DNA of 64,000 bases from Xestospongia muta (GCA_963693285.1 OY848921.1:6523229-6587228), one strand, 5' to 3'; numbered from the stretch's first letter, positions 25,824 to 38,143 are shown. Numbers and translations are program-made. Notes: a model not told the origin generated them from the sequence alone.

Positions 25824-28475
25824 GGTGGAAATTTTTAACCCGTTGAGTTTGTACCGCCTTGAACCTCGCCTACAAGATTACAGACCCGATTGCGCGGTGA
25901 AACACAAAGAAGGGCGAGCACTTGCACCACTGTAAATTTAGTCAAAGAAAGGAGGTAAGTTGAACAGTACCTTATCTGATTGCTAATATAACTTACACCA
26001 TGTGAAACTTTAACTAAATGACTAAGTCTGTGCAATTTTAATTCTAATTTGTCTGAGTCTATGATGAGACCATTACACTGGTATTAGTCACCTGACTATG
26101 ACAATTATTGACCTAGTTCTGGGTGTCTCTAAGCTTGATGAAATTCCACAATGTCAACGAAGTATCTAGTTAAGTAGAGAATGTATTTGATTTTGTCCTA
26201 ATTAATGTCTCAATAATTGTAAATAGCATACAATGTAGTAAAGTTATGTTGATTCCTCAACTTCAATGATCATGACACAATAGATATCAGACAACTTGAC
26301 ACAGGATTAGAATAGTGTAGCAATATCTACATGTTGTAGTCATTAAGTAATGAAACTATTCCACTATCCAGCAATAGAATAATGGTTGATTGTACAAGAA
26401 ATTATATTTATCCCAATTTAGCATTTTCTAGCTGAAATACTTTTTGCCGGCACTATGTAGCCAATATTAACTCTCCAGTCTTTAATATTACATAATTTAC
26501 AGTATCAAAATGAATCTTAAGAAACTTTTATAATTATAATCTTGTTCATCATCAACAAATGACTTTACTATTTATATGCTAGATCATCAAAACAATTAAG
26601 TTTGGATGTAAATATATTGTTAATAATATATTATAGCTTACTGCTAAAACTGATTATGTAATTTAACCAGTTAATATGTCTGGGTATCACAGATAGGTAT
26701 CATAGCTGTGATGAGTTAAATTTTGTTAAGAATGTGCCACAACATTAGAGTAACACTCAGGTCTTTTTCTCATTATAAATAAACTATATGGAGTGGAAGC
26801 ACTGAAAGCAGCTTGGCGATACATCAAGACAGCAAAAAAGACCGCTTGTCTTTGTCAACACTTAGCCCTCAACCAGAGATGCAAGTGCTACCATATGCTC
26901 CCACAATATCTTCATCAGAAGCCTCTGGTCCCCTCCGCTAAAGGATACAAAATTGAAAGACATCAAACTCTGCACACATATGAGCCCACCCACACAACAC
27001 ATACAGGAATGGAGGATGTTTTGATCTTTGTACCTTAGCGCGTAATATAAATAGATGCTTTTTACTTTTACTTTTTCATTATTTAAGCTATCGATAATGA
27101 TAGTTGCTCTGACTATTGAAATGTTTGGCGTTAATATATATTTTTGTTTGGTGAAATAAAAAAGAACATTCAAAACACTAATCTACCCAAACACCTAGGT
27201 CTTTTTTTCAGAGTATATAATGATTACATCAGATAAAGTGGTTCACAGATAGCTACAATACATATCATAGTTGTGATAAGTTAAATTATCATAAGAACAT
27301 ACCACAACTATAATATGTGTACTCTCCTCATATATAGATCAGAATATATGATGTTTATATCAGATAAATTGGTATGTATTCATAATATAATAAAATTTAT
27401 TTAAGGCTACAGTTTATACATTTAAATGTATGACTAGAGCACTATATGCCTGACTGTAACAAGTTTGACATTCATGCAGACATCATGTCAGGTTTGTATC
27501 TCATTGTCATCATTTGATGTGTTATAAGACCTACAACTACATTGATTTACTAGTGCTAGGCCAGCATATTGTATTATTGTTTTGTTTAATACATAATTGT
27601 ATACTGAAAACTTTACTTTGATCCTTCTACAATAATAATTATTAACCACCAGTCACTAAGCTATGTTATAAAACATAGTTATGACACAACCCTAATATAA
27701 TAAGAGACATTAATGACAGTTGAAACAAGACAGTTGGCTGTGCTATTCCTTGTTACTAGTTAATTACAAATGGAACTATTCCATTTATATTTCAACTGAT
27801 ATTGGGAATGTCATATAATATTATTATAAACTTCATTGTGCTAGCTCTATTGTAGTGTGTGTTATTACAATGTGTAGTTGTATATTAAAATGCTTTTAGG
27901 CCATTCACTTTTATGAGTACTTGTACATATAACAAAGACAGTTAGGACATTCTAGTTCTCTCAACTGTCCAGCTACTGTTTGCATAAATGTACTTTTTGT
28001 TTAATATAAATCAATTTGACTGTATATGTTAGAGTGTCAAACTAATCAAGTTTATATATGTATATATTATTGCTTGAACATTAATATAACAAATGATCAA
28101 TGTATGAAGCAGGTTCAGATGATAGTATGTGCATTATTAACATAATACTGCCTAGTGTTCATATATAGATATATATATGTGTGTGTGTGTCCATTTCCTT
28201 TGTTTTACTCTATTATCATATGACTTATCCAAGTACATAACCTTGACTTGTAGAATGATCAACATAAATTAATAATTACAAACATTATCAGTAAACATAT
28301 TATTTGTATTTACAAGATACACATCATCCATTATAACAGTTAATATGTTTAGTATTTATGTTGTTTAAGAGTTCTTTGTAATCCAGTGAAGAATTATACT
28401 AAGTATACATTTAATGTTGACATTATGTATCTAAATTATTATACTATGTATTGTTACTAGCACATATTACTGACT
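25824..28475. other. Region between divergent SPT4 and Roco genes
   Basis: This holds the SPT4 5' flank (GC-richer just upstream of its ATG) and the 5' flank of the Roc-COR-Death gene. Most of it is repeated at 49418-51652. The exception is the insertion at 26765-27205. I see no further gene. Confidence 0.55.
26765..27205. mobile_element. Module-2-specific insertion of about 430 bp
   Basis: The equivalent place in module 3 (near 50345-50370) lacks this block. The insert is bounded by similar copies of AGGTCTTTTT (near 26759 and 27200), which look like a target-site duplication. The interior is less AT-rich than its surroundings and contains an 81-codon open frame with no family I recognise. 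A retroposed fragment or non-autonomous element is likely; the class is unknown. Confidence 0.5.
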
Positions 28476-28505
28476 ATGGCTGAAAGAAATGAAAGATCAG
28501 GTTTG
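28476..28505 (+). other. Proposed first coding exon of Roco copy A
   Basis: ATG plus nine codons ([10 protein letters not shown]) followed by the donor GTAAGTC, ending in phase 0. The same exon occurs at 51653-51682 with one residue changed (Ser to Pro). It lies just upstream of the cassette array in both intact loci and is lost in the dead locus at 13.4 kb. Confidence 0.7.
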
Positions 28506-31500
28506 GTAAGTCATTCTATATATGTAACTAATGGAGAACGTTGCTACATATAATAAACAAAAACAATTAAATGTATTCAATAATATAATCTAAAAATAGT
28601 AAATGTTGTTACTATTGACTAGTTAATTTGTAATTTTTTCAATGGTGACTGAGATTATTATGACACCTATGATGGTTTAAAGCCACACCTTTGATAGCTA
28701 CTTGGAAAAAAATGTAATATAAACTTTAAATATTTAGACACTTAGTAAGTTCAATGATATTTTTAATAAGTATGTAGTAAGCTCACTTGTTATGATGTGT
28801 CTTCCTTCTTTCTTGTGTTCCTATGATGACAAACCTATACTCTCATTGTCACAACTATTTATAGGAGGTAAGTATGTACAATCTCAATTAATGTGATCTC
28901 ATTATCTTAATTGTGTATTTGTTTAAATTAATTAAAGTTATAAGGTTTTTAATTATAATCCTTGTTACTGTGTGTCTTTTTTTGTTTTTTATGTTCCTAT
29001 GATGACAAACCTATACTCTCATTGTCTCAACTATTTATAGGAGGTAAGTATGTACAATGTCAATTCATGTGATCTTAATTGCATTTAATCTTAATTGTGT
29101 AGTTATTTATATTAACTAAAGTTATTAGGTTTTAATTATAATCCTTGTTACTGTGTGTCTTTTTTTGTTTTTTATGTTCCTATGATGACAAACCTATACT
29201 CTCATTGTCTCAACTATTTATAGATAGTAAGTATGTACAATGTCAATTCATGTGATCTCATTTGCATTTTATCTTAATTATGTAATTGTTTATATTAATT
29301 AAAGTTATTAGCTTTAAAATTACAATCCTTGTTACTATGTGTCTTTCTTTGTTTTTTTATGTTCCTATGATGACAAACCTATACTCTCATTGTCACAACT
29401 ATTAATAGCTGGTAAGTATGTACAATGTCAATTCATGTGATCTTAATTGCATTTAATCTTAATTGTGTAGTTATTTATATTAACTAAAGTTATTAGGTTT
29501 TAATTATAATCCTTGTTACTGTGTGTCTTTTTTTGTTTTTTATGTTCCTATGATGACAAACCTATACTCTCATTGTCTCAACTATTTATAGATAGTAAGT
29601 ATGTACAATGTCAATTCATGTGATCTCATTTGCATTTTATCTTAATTATGTAATTGTTTATATTAATTAAAGTTATTAGCTTTAAAATTACAATCCTTGT
29701 TACTATGTGTCTTTCTTTGTTTTTTATGTTCCTATGATGACAAACCTATACTTTCATTGTCACAACTATTTATAGCGGGTAAATATGTACAATGTCAATT
29801 CATGTGATCTCATGTACATTTTATTTTGAGTGTGTAGTTGTTTATATTTAATTAAAGTTATTAGGTTTTTATTTACAAGCCTTGTTACTATGAGTTATTC
29901 TTTGTTTTTTATGTTCCTATGATGACAAACCTATACTCTCATTGTCACAACTATTTAAAGTTTGTAAGTATGTACAATGTCAATTCATGTGATCTCATTT
30001 GCATTTTATCTTAATTGTGTAATTGTTTATATTAATTAAATTATCAGGTTTTAATTACAATCCTTTTTACTATGTGTCTTTTTTTGTTTTTTATGTTCCT
30101 ATGATGACAAACCTATACTCTCATTGTCACAACTATTTATAGTGGGTAAGTATGTACAATGTCAATTCATGTGATCTCATTTATATTTTATCTTAATTGT
30201 GTAATTGTTTATATTAATTAAGTTATTAGGTTTTAATTACAATCCTTTTTACTATGTGTCTTTTTTTGTTTTTTATGTTCCTATGATGACAAACCTATAC
30301 TCTCATTGTCACAACTATTTATAGGGAGTAAGTATGTACAATGTCAATTCATGTGATCTCATTTATATTTTATCTTAATTGTGTAATTGTTTATATTAAT
30401 TAAGTTATTAGGTTTTAATTACAATCCATTTTACTATGTGTCTTTCTTTATTTTTTATGTTCCTATGATGACCAACCTATACTCTCATTGTCACAACTAT
30501 TTATAGCCGGTAAGTATGTACAATGTCAATTCATGTGATGTCATTTGCATTTTATCTTAATTGTGTAATTGTTTATATTAATTAAAGTTATCAGGTTTTA
30601 ATTATAATCCTTTTTACTATGTGTCTTTCTTTGTTTTTTATGTTCCTATGATGACAAACCTATACTCTCATTGTCACAACTATTTATAGCCGGTAAGTAT
30701 GTACAATGTCAATTCATGTGATCTCATTTGAATTTTATCTTAATTATATAATTGTTTATATTAATTAAAGTTATTAGGTTTTAATTATAATCCTTTTTAC
30801 TATGTGTCTTTCTTTTTTTTTTATGTTCCTATGATGACAAACCTATACTTTCATTGTCACAACTATTTATAGCGGGTAAATATGTACAATGTCAATTCAT
30901 GTGATCTCATGTACATTTTATTTTGAGTGTGTAGTTGTTTATATTTAATTAAAGTTATTAGGTTTTTATTTACAAGCCTTGTTACTATGAGTTATTCTTT
31001 GTTTTTTATGTTCCTATGATGACAAACCTATACTCTCATTGTCACAACTATTTAAAGTTTGTAAGTATGTACAATGTCAATTCATGTGATCTCATGTACA
31101 TTTTATTTTGAGTGTGTAGTTGTTTATATTTAATTAAAGTTATTAGGTTTTTATTTACAAGCCTTGTTACTATGAGTTATTCTTTGTTTTTTATGTTCCT
31201 ATGATGACAAACCTATACTCTCATTGTCACAACTATTTAAAGTTTGTAAGTGTGTACAATGTCAATTCATGTGATCTCATTTGCATTTTATCTTAATTGT
31301 GTAATTGTTTATATTAATTAAATTATCAGGTTTTAATTACAATCCTTTTTACTATGTGTCTTTTTTTGTTTTTTATGTTCCTATGATGACAAACCTATAC
31401 TCTAATTGTCACAACTATTTATAGGGAGTAAGTATGTACAATGTCAATTCATGTGATGTCATTTGCATTTTATCTTAATTGTGTAATTGTTTATATTAAT

Positions 31501-34140
31501 TAAAGTTATCAGGTTTTAATTATAATCCTTTTTACTATGTGTCTTTCTTTGTTTTTTATGTTCCTTTGATGACAAACCTATACTCTCATTGTCACAACTA
31601 TTTATAGGAGGTAAGTATGTACAATGTCAATTCATGTGATGTCATTTGCATTTTATCTTAATTGTTTAGTTGTTTGTATTAATTAAAGTTATTAGGTTTT
31701 AATTACAAACTTTGTTACTATGTGTCTTTCTTTATTTTTTATGTTCCTATCATGACAAACCTATACTCTCATTGTCACAACTATTTATAGGAGGTAAGTA
31801 TGTACAATGTCAATTCATGTGATGTCATTTGCATTTTATCTTAATTGTTTAGTTGTTTGTATTAATTAAAGTTATTAGGTTTTTATTTACAAGCCTTGTT
31901 ACTATGAGTTATTCTTTGTTTTTTATGTTCCTATGATGACAAACCTATACTCTCATTGTCACAACTATTTAAAGTTTGTAAGTATGTACAATGTCAATTC
32001 ATGTGATCTCATGTACATTTTATTTTGAGTGTGTAGTTGTTTATATTTAATTAAAGTTATTAGGTTTTTATTTACAAGCCTTGTTACTATGAGTTATTCT
32101 TTGTTTTTTATGTTCCTATGATGACAAACCTATACTCTCATTGTCACAACTATTTAAAGTTTGTAAGTGTGTACAATGTCAATTCATGTGATCTCATTTG
32201 CATTTTATCTTAATTGTGTAATTGTTTATATTAATTAAATTATCAGGTTTTAATTACAATCCTTTTTACTATGTGTCTTTTTTTGTTTTTTATGTTCCTA
32301 TGATGACAAACCTATACTCTAATTGTCACAACTATTTATAGGGAGTAAGTATGTACAATGTCAATTCATGTGATGTCATTTGCATTTTATCTTAATTGTG
32401 TAATTGTTTATATTAATTAAAGTTATCAGGTTTTAATTATAATCCTTTTTACTATGTGTCTTTCTTTGTTTTTTATGTTCCTTTGATGACAAACCTATAC
32501 TCTCATTGTCACAACTATTTATAGGAGGTAAGTATGTACAATGTCAATTCATGTGATGTCATTTGCATTTTATCTTAATTGTTTAGTTGTTTGTATTAAT
32601 TAAAGTTATTAGGTTTTAATTACAAACTTTGTTACTATGTGTCTTTCTTTATTTTTTATGTTCCTATCATGACAAACCTATACTCTCATTGTCACAACTA
32701 TTTATAGGAGGTAAGTATGTACAATGTCAATGAACTAAGTTACTGGGAATATTGTTAATACTCATTGTTCTTAGTCTGGGCAGGCATTACAGTACTTGCT
32801 TTGTGTATATGTGTGTTTCTGTCTGTTAACAGACAGTGTACTCTGAAGTGCTTACCAAAGATGTTGTCTAAAATTTGCAAAATTTGCAGTTTAGTACTAT
32901 AAATTATTTCTAGCTAAATGGCTGCCAAAAAAAGCTTGAAAGTTAGTGACCTTTTAAAAAAATCACAGGCAAGATTGAAGATTTGATCACTACAATAATT
33001 TACTAATAAGATGTGACAATTTTCATAGAAATGCTTTATTTTGAAGTTATTGGGCCAAAGAAACAGCCACTTGCAAACACACAACTGTTAGTGACACACC
33101 TGTAAAATTAAACAGTTGGCAGTCCTATGGTTTTTATTACCATATACCACATCTATTAATTTCTATTTAGTAAGTTCTCAGGTAATGGTAGTATGACCAA
33201 CTAAAATCATTCAGCATAATTTAGCCACTACTACAGCAAGTGTTCTGTACTTTAGTGCTTTTTTCTTTGTCAATTATTGAACTAAGCTTTGCTTATGTCT
33301 TTTATATTTTTATTTAAAAATACCTTTCTGACCATTTGATGATAATGTGTTCTTATCAGTTATTTACAAATTTACAGGATACTTAAATTGATTTGTTGTT
33401 TATTTTTTATGTCAATGATTTACCTGTTGATTTCAAATGGAACATATACATGTATAGAGGGATGATGAAAGAGGTAAAGTATTTATGTATTACTTAATAT
33501 AACATTATAGTGCTAGGTGATATAACAATACAACACAAACTAATTCTATACTGTTGTCAGATCACTTCTCAAGTCATTTTTGTAAAATATTTGAAGAAAC
33601 CATACCTTAACTGTTTTATATGATGTACAGACAAATTAAAGACACTTCATAAGGTTATTAAGAAGTGTCAAACTATATAGGTAATTTTTATTGCAGTTTA
33701 TATTTCTGTGATCATCTCACAATGCTCAAAGAATAAATGACATGACTAATCAACATTATACCATGGCATTCAAAAGATCAGAGTTTAGCCACCCAAGTAG
33801 AAGTTGCATTTTTTGAGTTTATTTAAATTAACTACAGCTACACATGTAGTGTTTCTGTTCTGTTACAGCTATTTTTGAAGAGAAAGCTTAACACAGGGAG
33901 TAGTATAGTTTTGGTAAACAGAACAATTGTAAAAATCACATCCCACATACTTTCAATTATTGAGACCAGTTCAAAACTTTTAAACAGAACTGGTAGAAAT
34001 ATTATATGAAAGTATCAATTGTGATATCATTGCAGTATTTAGAAAGACAGCAATATCATAAAAACTATTTTTCTTCTGAAAAATGGATTTTTTTATTTTC
34101 AATATGGTTTATATAACATTGACTGTGTTTTATATACATA

Positions 34141-34211
<71 letters not shown>

Positions 34212-34245
34212 GCATGCATGCATGCTTACATACATATATACATAC

Positions 34246-34291
<46 letters not shown>

Positions 34292-37200
34292 TACACAAAG
34301 AAACTATCCATCAATGTCATTCTTAGCAATGTATATCAAACCCCATATAACTGTATATATTCAATATGACTACATCATTTAACTGCTTACTAAATACTGA
34401 GTACTGAAAGAAGTTATATGTGTTAATAAAACAATAGCAACTATCATCCTGACTATAGGAGATACTATTGCTCCCAGTATAGTTATAAAAAAGTAACTTA
34501 TATTAATGAAATGATGTTGCTTCAAGTATACCTCTATGGAATTATCATTGTTTACCTAAAACTGAATCTTACTATATAGTTAAAATATAAAATCATCACC
34601 AAGATTGCTGTATCATCATTCTTGTGTGTTGTATTGTGTAACTAGTCCTATTAATATCTGTTAGTTTGGTCTCAAACTATTCAACCTTTAGTGGAAAATA
34701 CCACATTGACCTATTGAGTGTTCATAATATTGTATGATGAAAATTAAACTACTTGACCATAATCACTGTGAATATCCCTAGTCAAGTTTCAACAGTTACA
34801 AATTCTACCATTTTATTAACTATCCAGGTATATGCTTTGAAGCACAATTGATCATATCCATATTATAGTTGGTTAATACCATATTAATTGTAACAACTGT
34901 CATGACTTTTAATGTTAACTGAAGTGTAGTTACTATTGTAGTATTTCTCAGAAACACAATGGTTTAGTAAATGTATATTGAATTTTAATTTGTCACGGTA
35001 CATACAAAACTACCCTCTAAATAGATATATTAGATCAGGATAATATTTTATGATATTAATAATCATTTTTTAATTTTATCTGATAGATGCCTATAAGAGA
35101 GCTCTAGCACAGGGAGAAATGGATGTAGCATATGGACGTGTTATGTTACTTGGTTCAGCTGGAGTAGGGAAAAGTAGCTTAAAGCGATCATTGATGAAGT
35201 TACCATGGCAACCTCACGCTACCAGCACCATTATATCTGATGTTACATGTGTTCGACCATTTGGACATGAATGGTATTCTATGAGCTTGGAAGATACTGA
35301 TGACAAATGGAGAGAAGTAACCTTTGAAGACGAGATAGAAGAAATGGCACAACTACTTGCTATAGTATATAAAGATCGTTCCAGTCCCAGATCTGTGCTC
35401 AATACAGTGGCAGCCTCAGCACTCTACCCTATAGCTGCTATGATGAGGGCTTCATCCTTATCTTCACAACTAGTTCAAGATATAGAGACCACCAAAGTTA
35501 ATGAAATTCTTTCAAAAGCTATAGCTCGTTCTGAGCATATATCCAGAGGTGATCTTAGCAGTATTAAACCTCAGCCATTTTTACACATCTGGGATTGTGG
35601 TGGTCAGCCTGTTTTTCTTGAAATCCTCCCTGCCTTCCTTACTTCTCGTACATTGTTCCTCCTCTTGTTTGATGCCTCTAAGGATTTCAATGAAAGATGG
35701 CAGTCTATACAGAATATTGAGGGGAGACAAATTTTTGGTGAGGAGGTAAACATCAGCACACTTGACCTGATGCTCAACTGGATGGCTAACATTCATGGTC
35801 ACCTCGTTTGTCGTGATAAAGAAGGCGGTCTTTGTGAGTACCCTCGTATGTACTGCATTGGTACACATGGTGATGTCTTAAAGACCAACGAGAAGAAGAA
35901 AGCAGTTGTAGATGAGCTGGAGTCCAACTACAAAGATAAAGCATTTATGGAACTTGTTAAAGAAACTTTGATTATCGACAACACCACTTCTGGTAAAGGA
36001 AAACATGAAGATCCAAATCTCATTAAGCTACGTAGAGCTATTTGTCACTTCACATATGAAAAGCTCATTGTCAAGACTCCAGTTAGCTGGGTTCTCTTTC
36101 GCAAAATAATCCAAATGTTTGAAAAGAATGTAATCGATCTTAAAGAAGCTCATGCTATTGGAGTAGCTTGTAAAATACCTCATGATGATGTTCCAAAGGT
36201 CCTCCTATTTTATCATGATCTAGGAGTAGTGCTGTTCTATCCCCATATTACTGGTTTGAGAAACAAAGTTATCATTAATCCCAAATGGTTTGTGGAAACA
36301 CTTGGGAAAGTGTTGACACTAGATGGACAAGCTGATGGACAAACAAGACTAATGTGGACATTACTACAGGAAAAAGGCATTCTAGTACAACCATTTTATG
36401 TGTCTCTTTGGAAAGAATGTAGAGCAGACCTTAGTCCAGAAGATATAATTGAAATTTTAGTTCATTTTCGCCTTGCTGCTAAAGTCACTACTAAAGAATA
36501 TTATGATCAAACAGTCAAGCAGTATTTTTTGCCAGCCACACTTCCAACTTTCAAAGGAGATCCCAATAAAGCTCTACCAAGTTATCGTCGTCAATCTACC
36601 CCACTACATATCACTTTTAGGACCAAATTTGTACCTCCTGGTTTCTTCACACGTTTAGTTACCTCTCTGGCTAGTAATCCATCTTGTGAGCTTATGTTTG
36701 AATGTGGTATATATCGCAATCGTGTCACTTTTGTATATCACAAATCAGATGATTACATCACACTCACTGATCTCCACTATGCCATACAAGTTGATGTATT
36801 ACGATGTGCTCCAGCTAGCTTGGACATTCCATCCTTTGAAACAATATGTCAAGAGCTATTAAGTGTTCTTAAAAGTTGTGGAAATTGCGTTGAAAAAACT
36901 CTTACAAGTCATTGGGGAATGATGAATGAATCCACTCAATCTGTCTCTATGGAGATGGAATTTGAATATCTATGTAGATCAAAAGAATGTAATCAATCTG
37001 AGGTTCATTACTTCAATATATCAGTAGACAAGTCTTCCATTCACTGTGAAAAGGGTATGTATAGATCATATCGTAGACCTACTGCTGAGGAAAGAGTCTG
37101 GTTTGATGGATGGAACATACCAGAAGAGGTACAGTTCATGAGACATCATTATAATGTCTCGATATATTCTTTATAGACAGTGTCTCTTGAATCATCATCA

Positions 37201-37754
37201 CCTCCTGTAACCATGGTGTCAAGTGCTACAGGTCAAATTTGTCAGCAAGTGTCTCTTGAAAGTGAAATAGGTAAGTCGGATCATTGTGTATATGAATTGT
37301 TACGTAACTTGTGATAATTACATGTACATAATGTTTTGTGGCCTTTGTTATTTTGAACATGTGTATAGTCATCATAACTGGTTGGTTTATTCCTCTTACA
37401 TAGTGAATACATATTGTATTTATTGTAGATATTTCTAGTATTCTATCAAAAGTTCCTACTGCTAAAGATGCCCTCTCATTACTCATTCCTATTATGAATC
37501 AGTGGTATATCATTGGTGGTGCACTAGATATTAATCCTGGTAAGCTCAACAGTTTAGATCAAAGCTTGGATCCAGTCAAGACAAAGCTTTTCAAAGTCAT
37601 CACATATTGGCTGGACGAAAAAGCTAGGGCAGCCACTTGGAGAGAACTCCTTGAAGCAGTTGAAGGTGACATTGTGGAAAGTTGTCAAACTGGTGAGAAT
37701 ATTCGTGAATTTCTAAGAAAACCAGATATATACACAAAATATTCTGGTCAATGA
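28476..37754 (+). CDS. Roc-COR GTPase with C-terminal Death domain and an array of one-codon exons, copy A
   Basis: Proposed exons: 28476-28505 (ATG, 10 codons, ends phase 0); 22 three-nucleotide cassettes within 28865-32710; 33458-33473 (16 nt); 35087-37128; 37177-37270; 37429-37754. Without cassettes the total is 2508 nt (835 residues plus stop), exactly in frame, and each cassette adds one codon. From Met35119 the Roc domain shows the P-loop GSAGVGKSS, a DCGGQP switch-II motif and GTHGD as the guanine-specificity motif. COR follows ([35 protein letters not shown]). The last exon encodes a Death domain ([31 protein letters not shown]). Roco proteins are GTP-dependent dimer switches, and Death domains recruit partners, so this is probably a signalling hub. 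The 48-nt intron 37129-37176 is open in frame and ends in TAG, so retaining it would give a form without the Death domain. The main exon is certain; the 5' exons are inferred. Confidence 0.85.
28865..32710 (+). repeat. Tandem array of 22 units, each holding a 3-nt cassette between splice sites (copy A)
   Basis: Units of about 183 bp (176-185) each carry a pyrimidine-rich tract with TATGTTCCTATGATGAC, then CTATTTATAG, three variable bases, then GTAAGTATGTACAATG. Triplet starts and codons: 28865 GAG, 29041 GAG, 29224 ATA, 29409 CTG, 29592 ATA, 29776 CGG, 29961 TTT, 30143 TGG, 30325 GGA, 30507 CCG, 30690 CCG; then 30873 CGG, 31058 TTT, 31243 TTT, 31425 GGA, 31608 GAG, 31791 GAG, 31975 TTT, 32160 TTT, 32342 GGA, 32525 GAG, 32708 GAG. 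Acceptors are TATAG except AAAG in the five TTT units; donors are GTAAGT except GTAAAT in the two CGG units. Units 13-17 and 18-22 are copies at a 917-bp offset, and units 6-7 recur as 12-13 at 1097 bp. The flanks are nearly constant while the triplet takes eight values. I infer that each triplet is a one-codon exon; the alternative is an intronic satellite. Confidence 0.85.
32711..35086 (+). other. Introns around the 16-nt linker exon of Roco copy A
   Basis: Non-coding except for the linker exon at 33458-33473 (acceptor ATGTATAG, donor GTAAAG), which encodes RDDER plus the first base of the next Asp codon. The same exon is at 59103-59118 (RDNKR) and 13945-13960 (KEDER). It starts in phase 0 and ends in phase 1, matching the Roc exon at 35087. 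The remainder is AT-rich and closely similar to 58410-60771. Confidence 0.65.
34130..34291. repeat. Microsatellite (TA)n, (CATG)n, (TG)n
   Basis: A long TA run, short ATGC tetranucleotide repeats, a TG run and another TA run lie in the intron before the Roc exon. An equivalent tract is at 59790-59912. Confidence 0.95.
37129..37176 (+). promoter_or_regulatory. 48-nt intron that is open in frame and ends in a stop (possible retained-intron switch)
   Basis: GTACAG...TTATAG: the length is a multiple of three, the frame stays open, and the 3' splice-site TAG is itself the stop. Retention gives the tail [15 protein letters not shown] and no Death domain; splicing joins to the exon at 37177 and on to the Death exon. 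The same arrangement is at 62814-62861, and the frame is also open in both pseudogenes. Confidence 0.55.
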
Positions 37755-38081
37755 GTTGATTGTTATTGTTGTTGTTATTATTGTTATACATTTATTTTTA
37801 TTAGTTGTTCTGCATAACATTAAATATTTTGATAATAACTGTCTTCTTAGTTTTAATTTTAGCTTTAATACAAGTTTTTATTAAAGTGCTAGTATATCTA
37901 CATGTTTTATTAGTGATTTCTATTTTCTAGTCAACATACATGATCTATTATTTGGTCTTATATTTACACATATTGTGTCATATTATGTAATTAGATTAAT
38001 AAGTTTTGTCACGATAACACAATTGTTTATATCACATGTTAGACCAGACAAGTCATAATTTACACCCACACTGTGTGTTAG

Positions 38082-38089
38082 TATAAAAG
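38082..38089 (+). promoter_or_regulatory. Candidate TATA box of the Reeler gene
   Basis: TATAAAAG about 55 bp upstream of the start codon, in a block conserved before the second Reeler copy (63760-63767). Confidence 0.6.
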
Positions 38090-38143
38090 CTTAGTAATCT
38101 CCTGTTACAGTTTACTAGTATTTAGCTCGTACATCTAGTAACA

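Noticed and set aside
26793..27038. 81-codon open frame as a gene
   Set aside because: It lies inside a module-specific insertion with no homology I recognise, so it is recorded as part of the insertion only.
28865..32710. Regular repeats with short variable parts, superficially CRISPR-like
   Set aside because: The unit is about 183 bp, the variable part only 3 nt, the setting is an intron-rich animal gene, and the constant borders are splice sites. A plain intronic satellite remains the main alternative and is stated as such.
28865..32710. Minor-class (U12) introns between cassettes
   Set aside because: The donors are GTAAGT and I see no U12-type donor (RTATCCTT) or TCCTTAAC branch sequence.
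34065..34382. Open frames over the TA/TG microsatellite on both strands
   Set aside because: They consist of Tyr-Ile or Thr-His dipeptide repeats produced by the simple repeat itself.
35581..35868. Minus-strand open frames within the Roc exons (also 61197-61553)
   Set aside because: They overlap well-supported Roc coding sequence and have no signal of their own.
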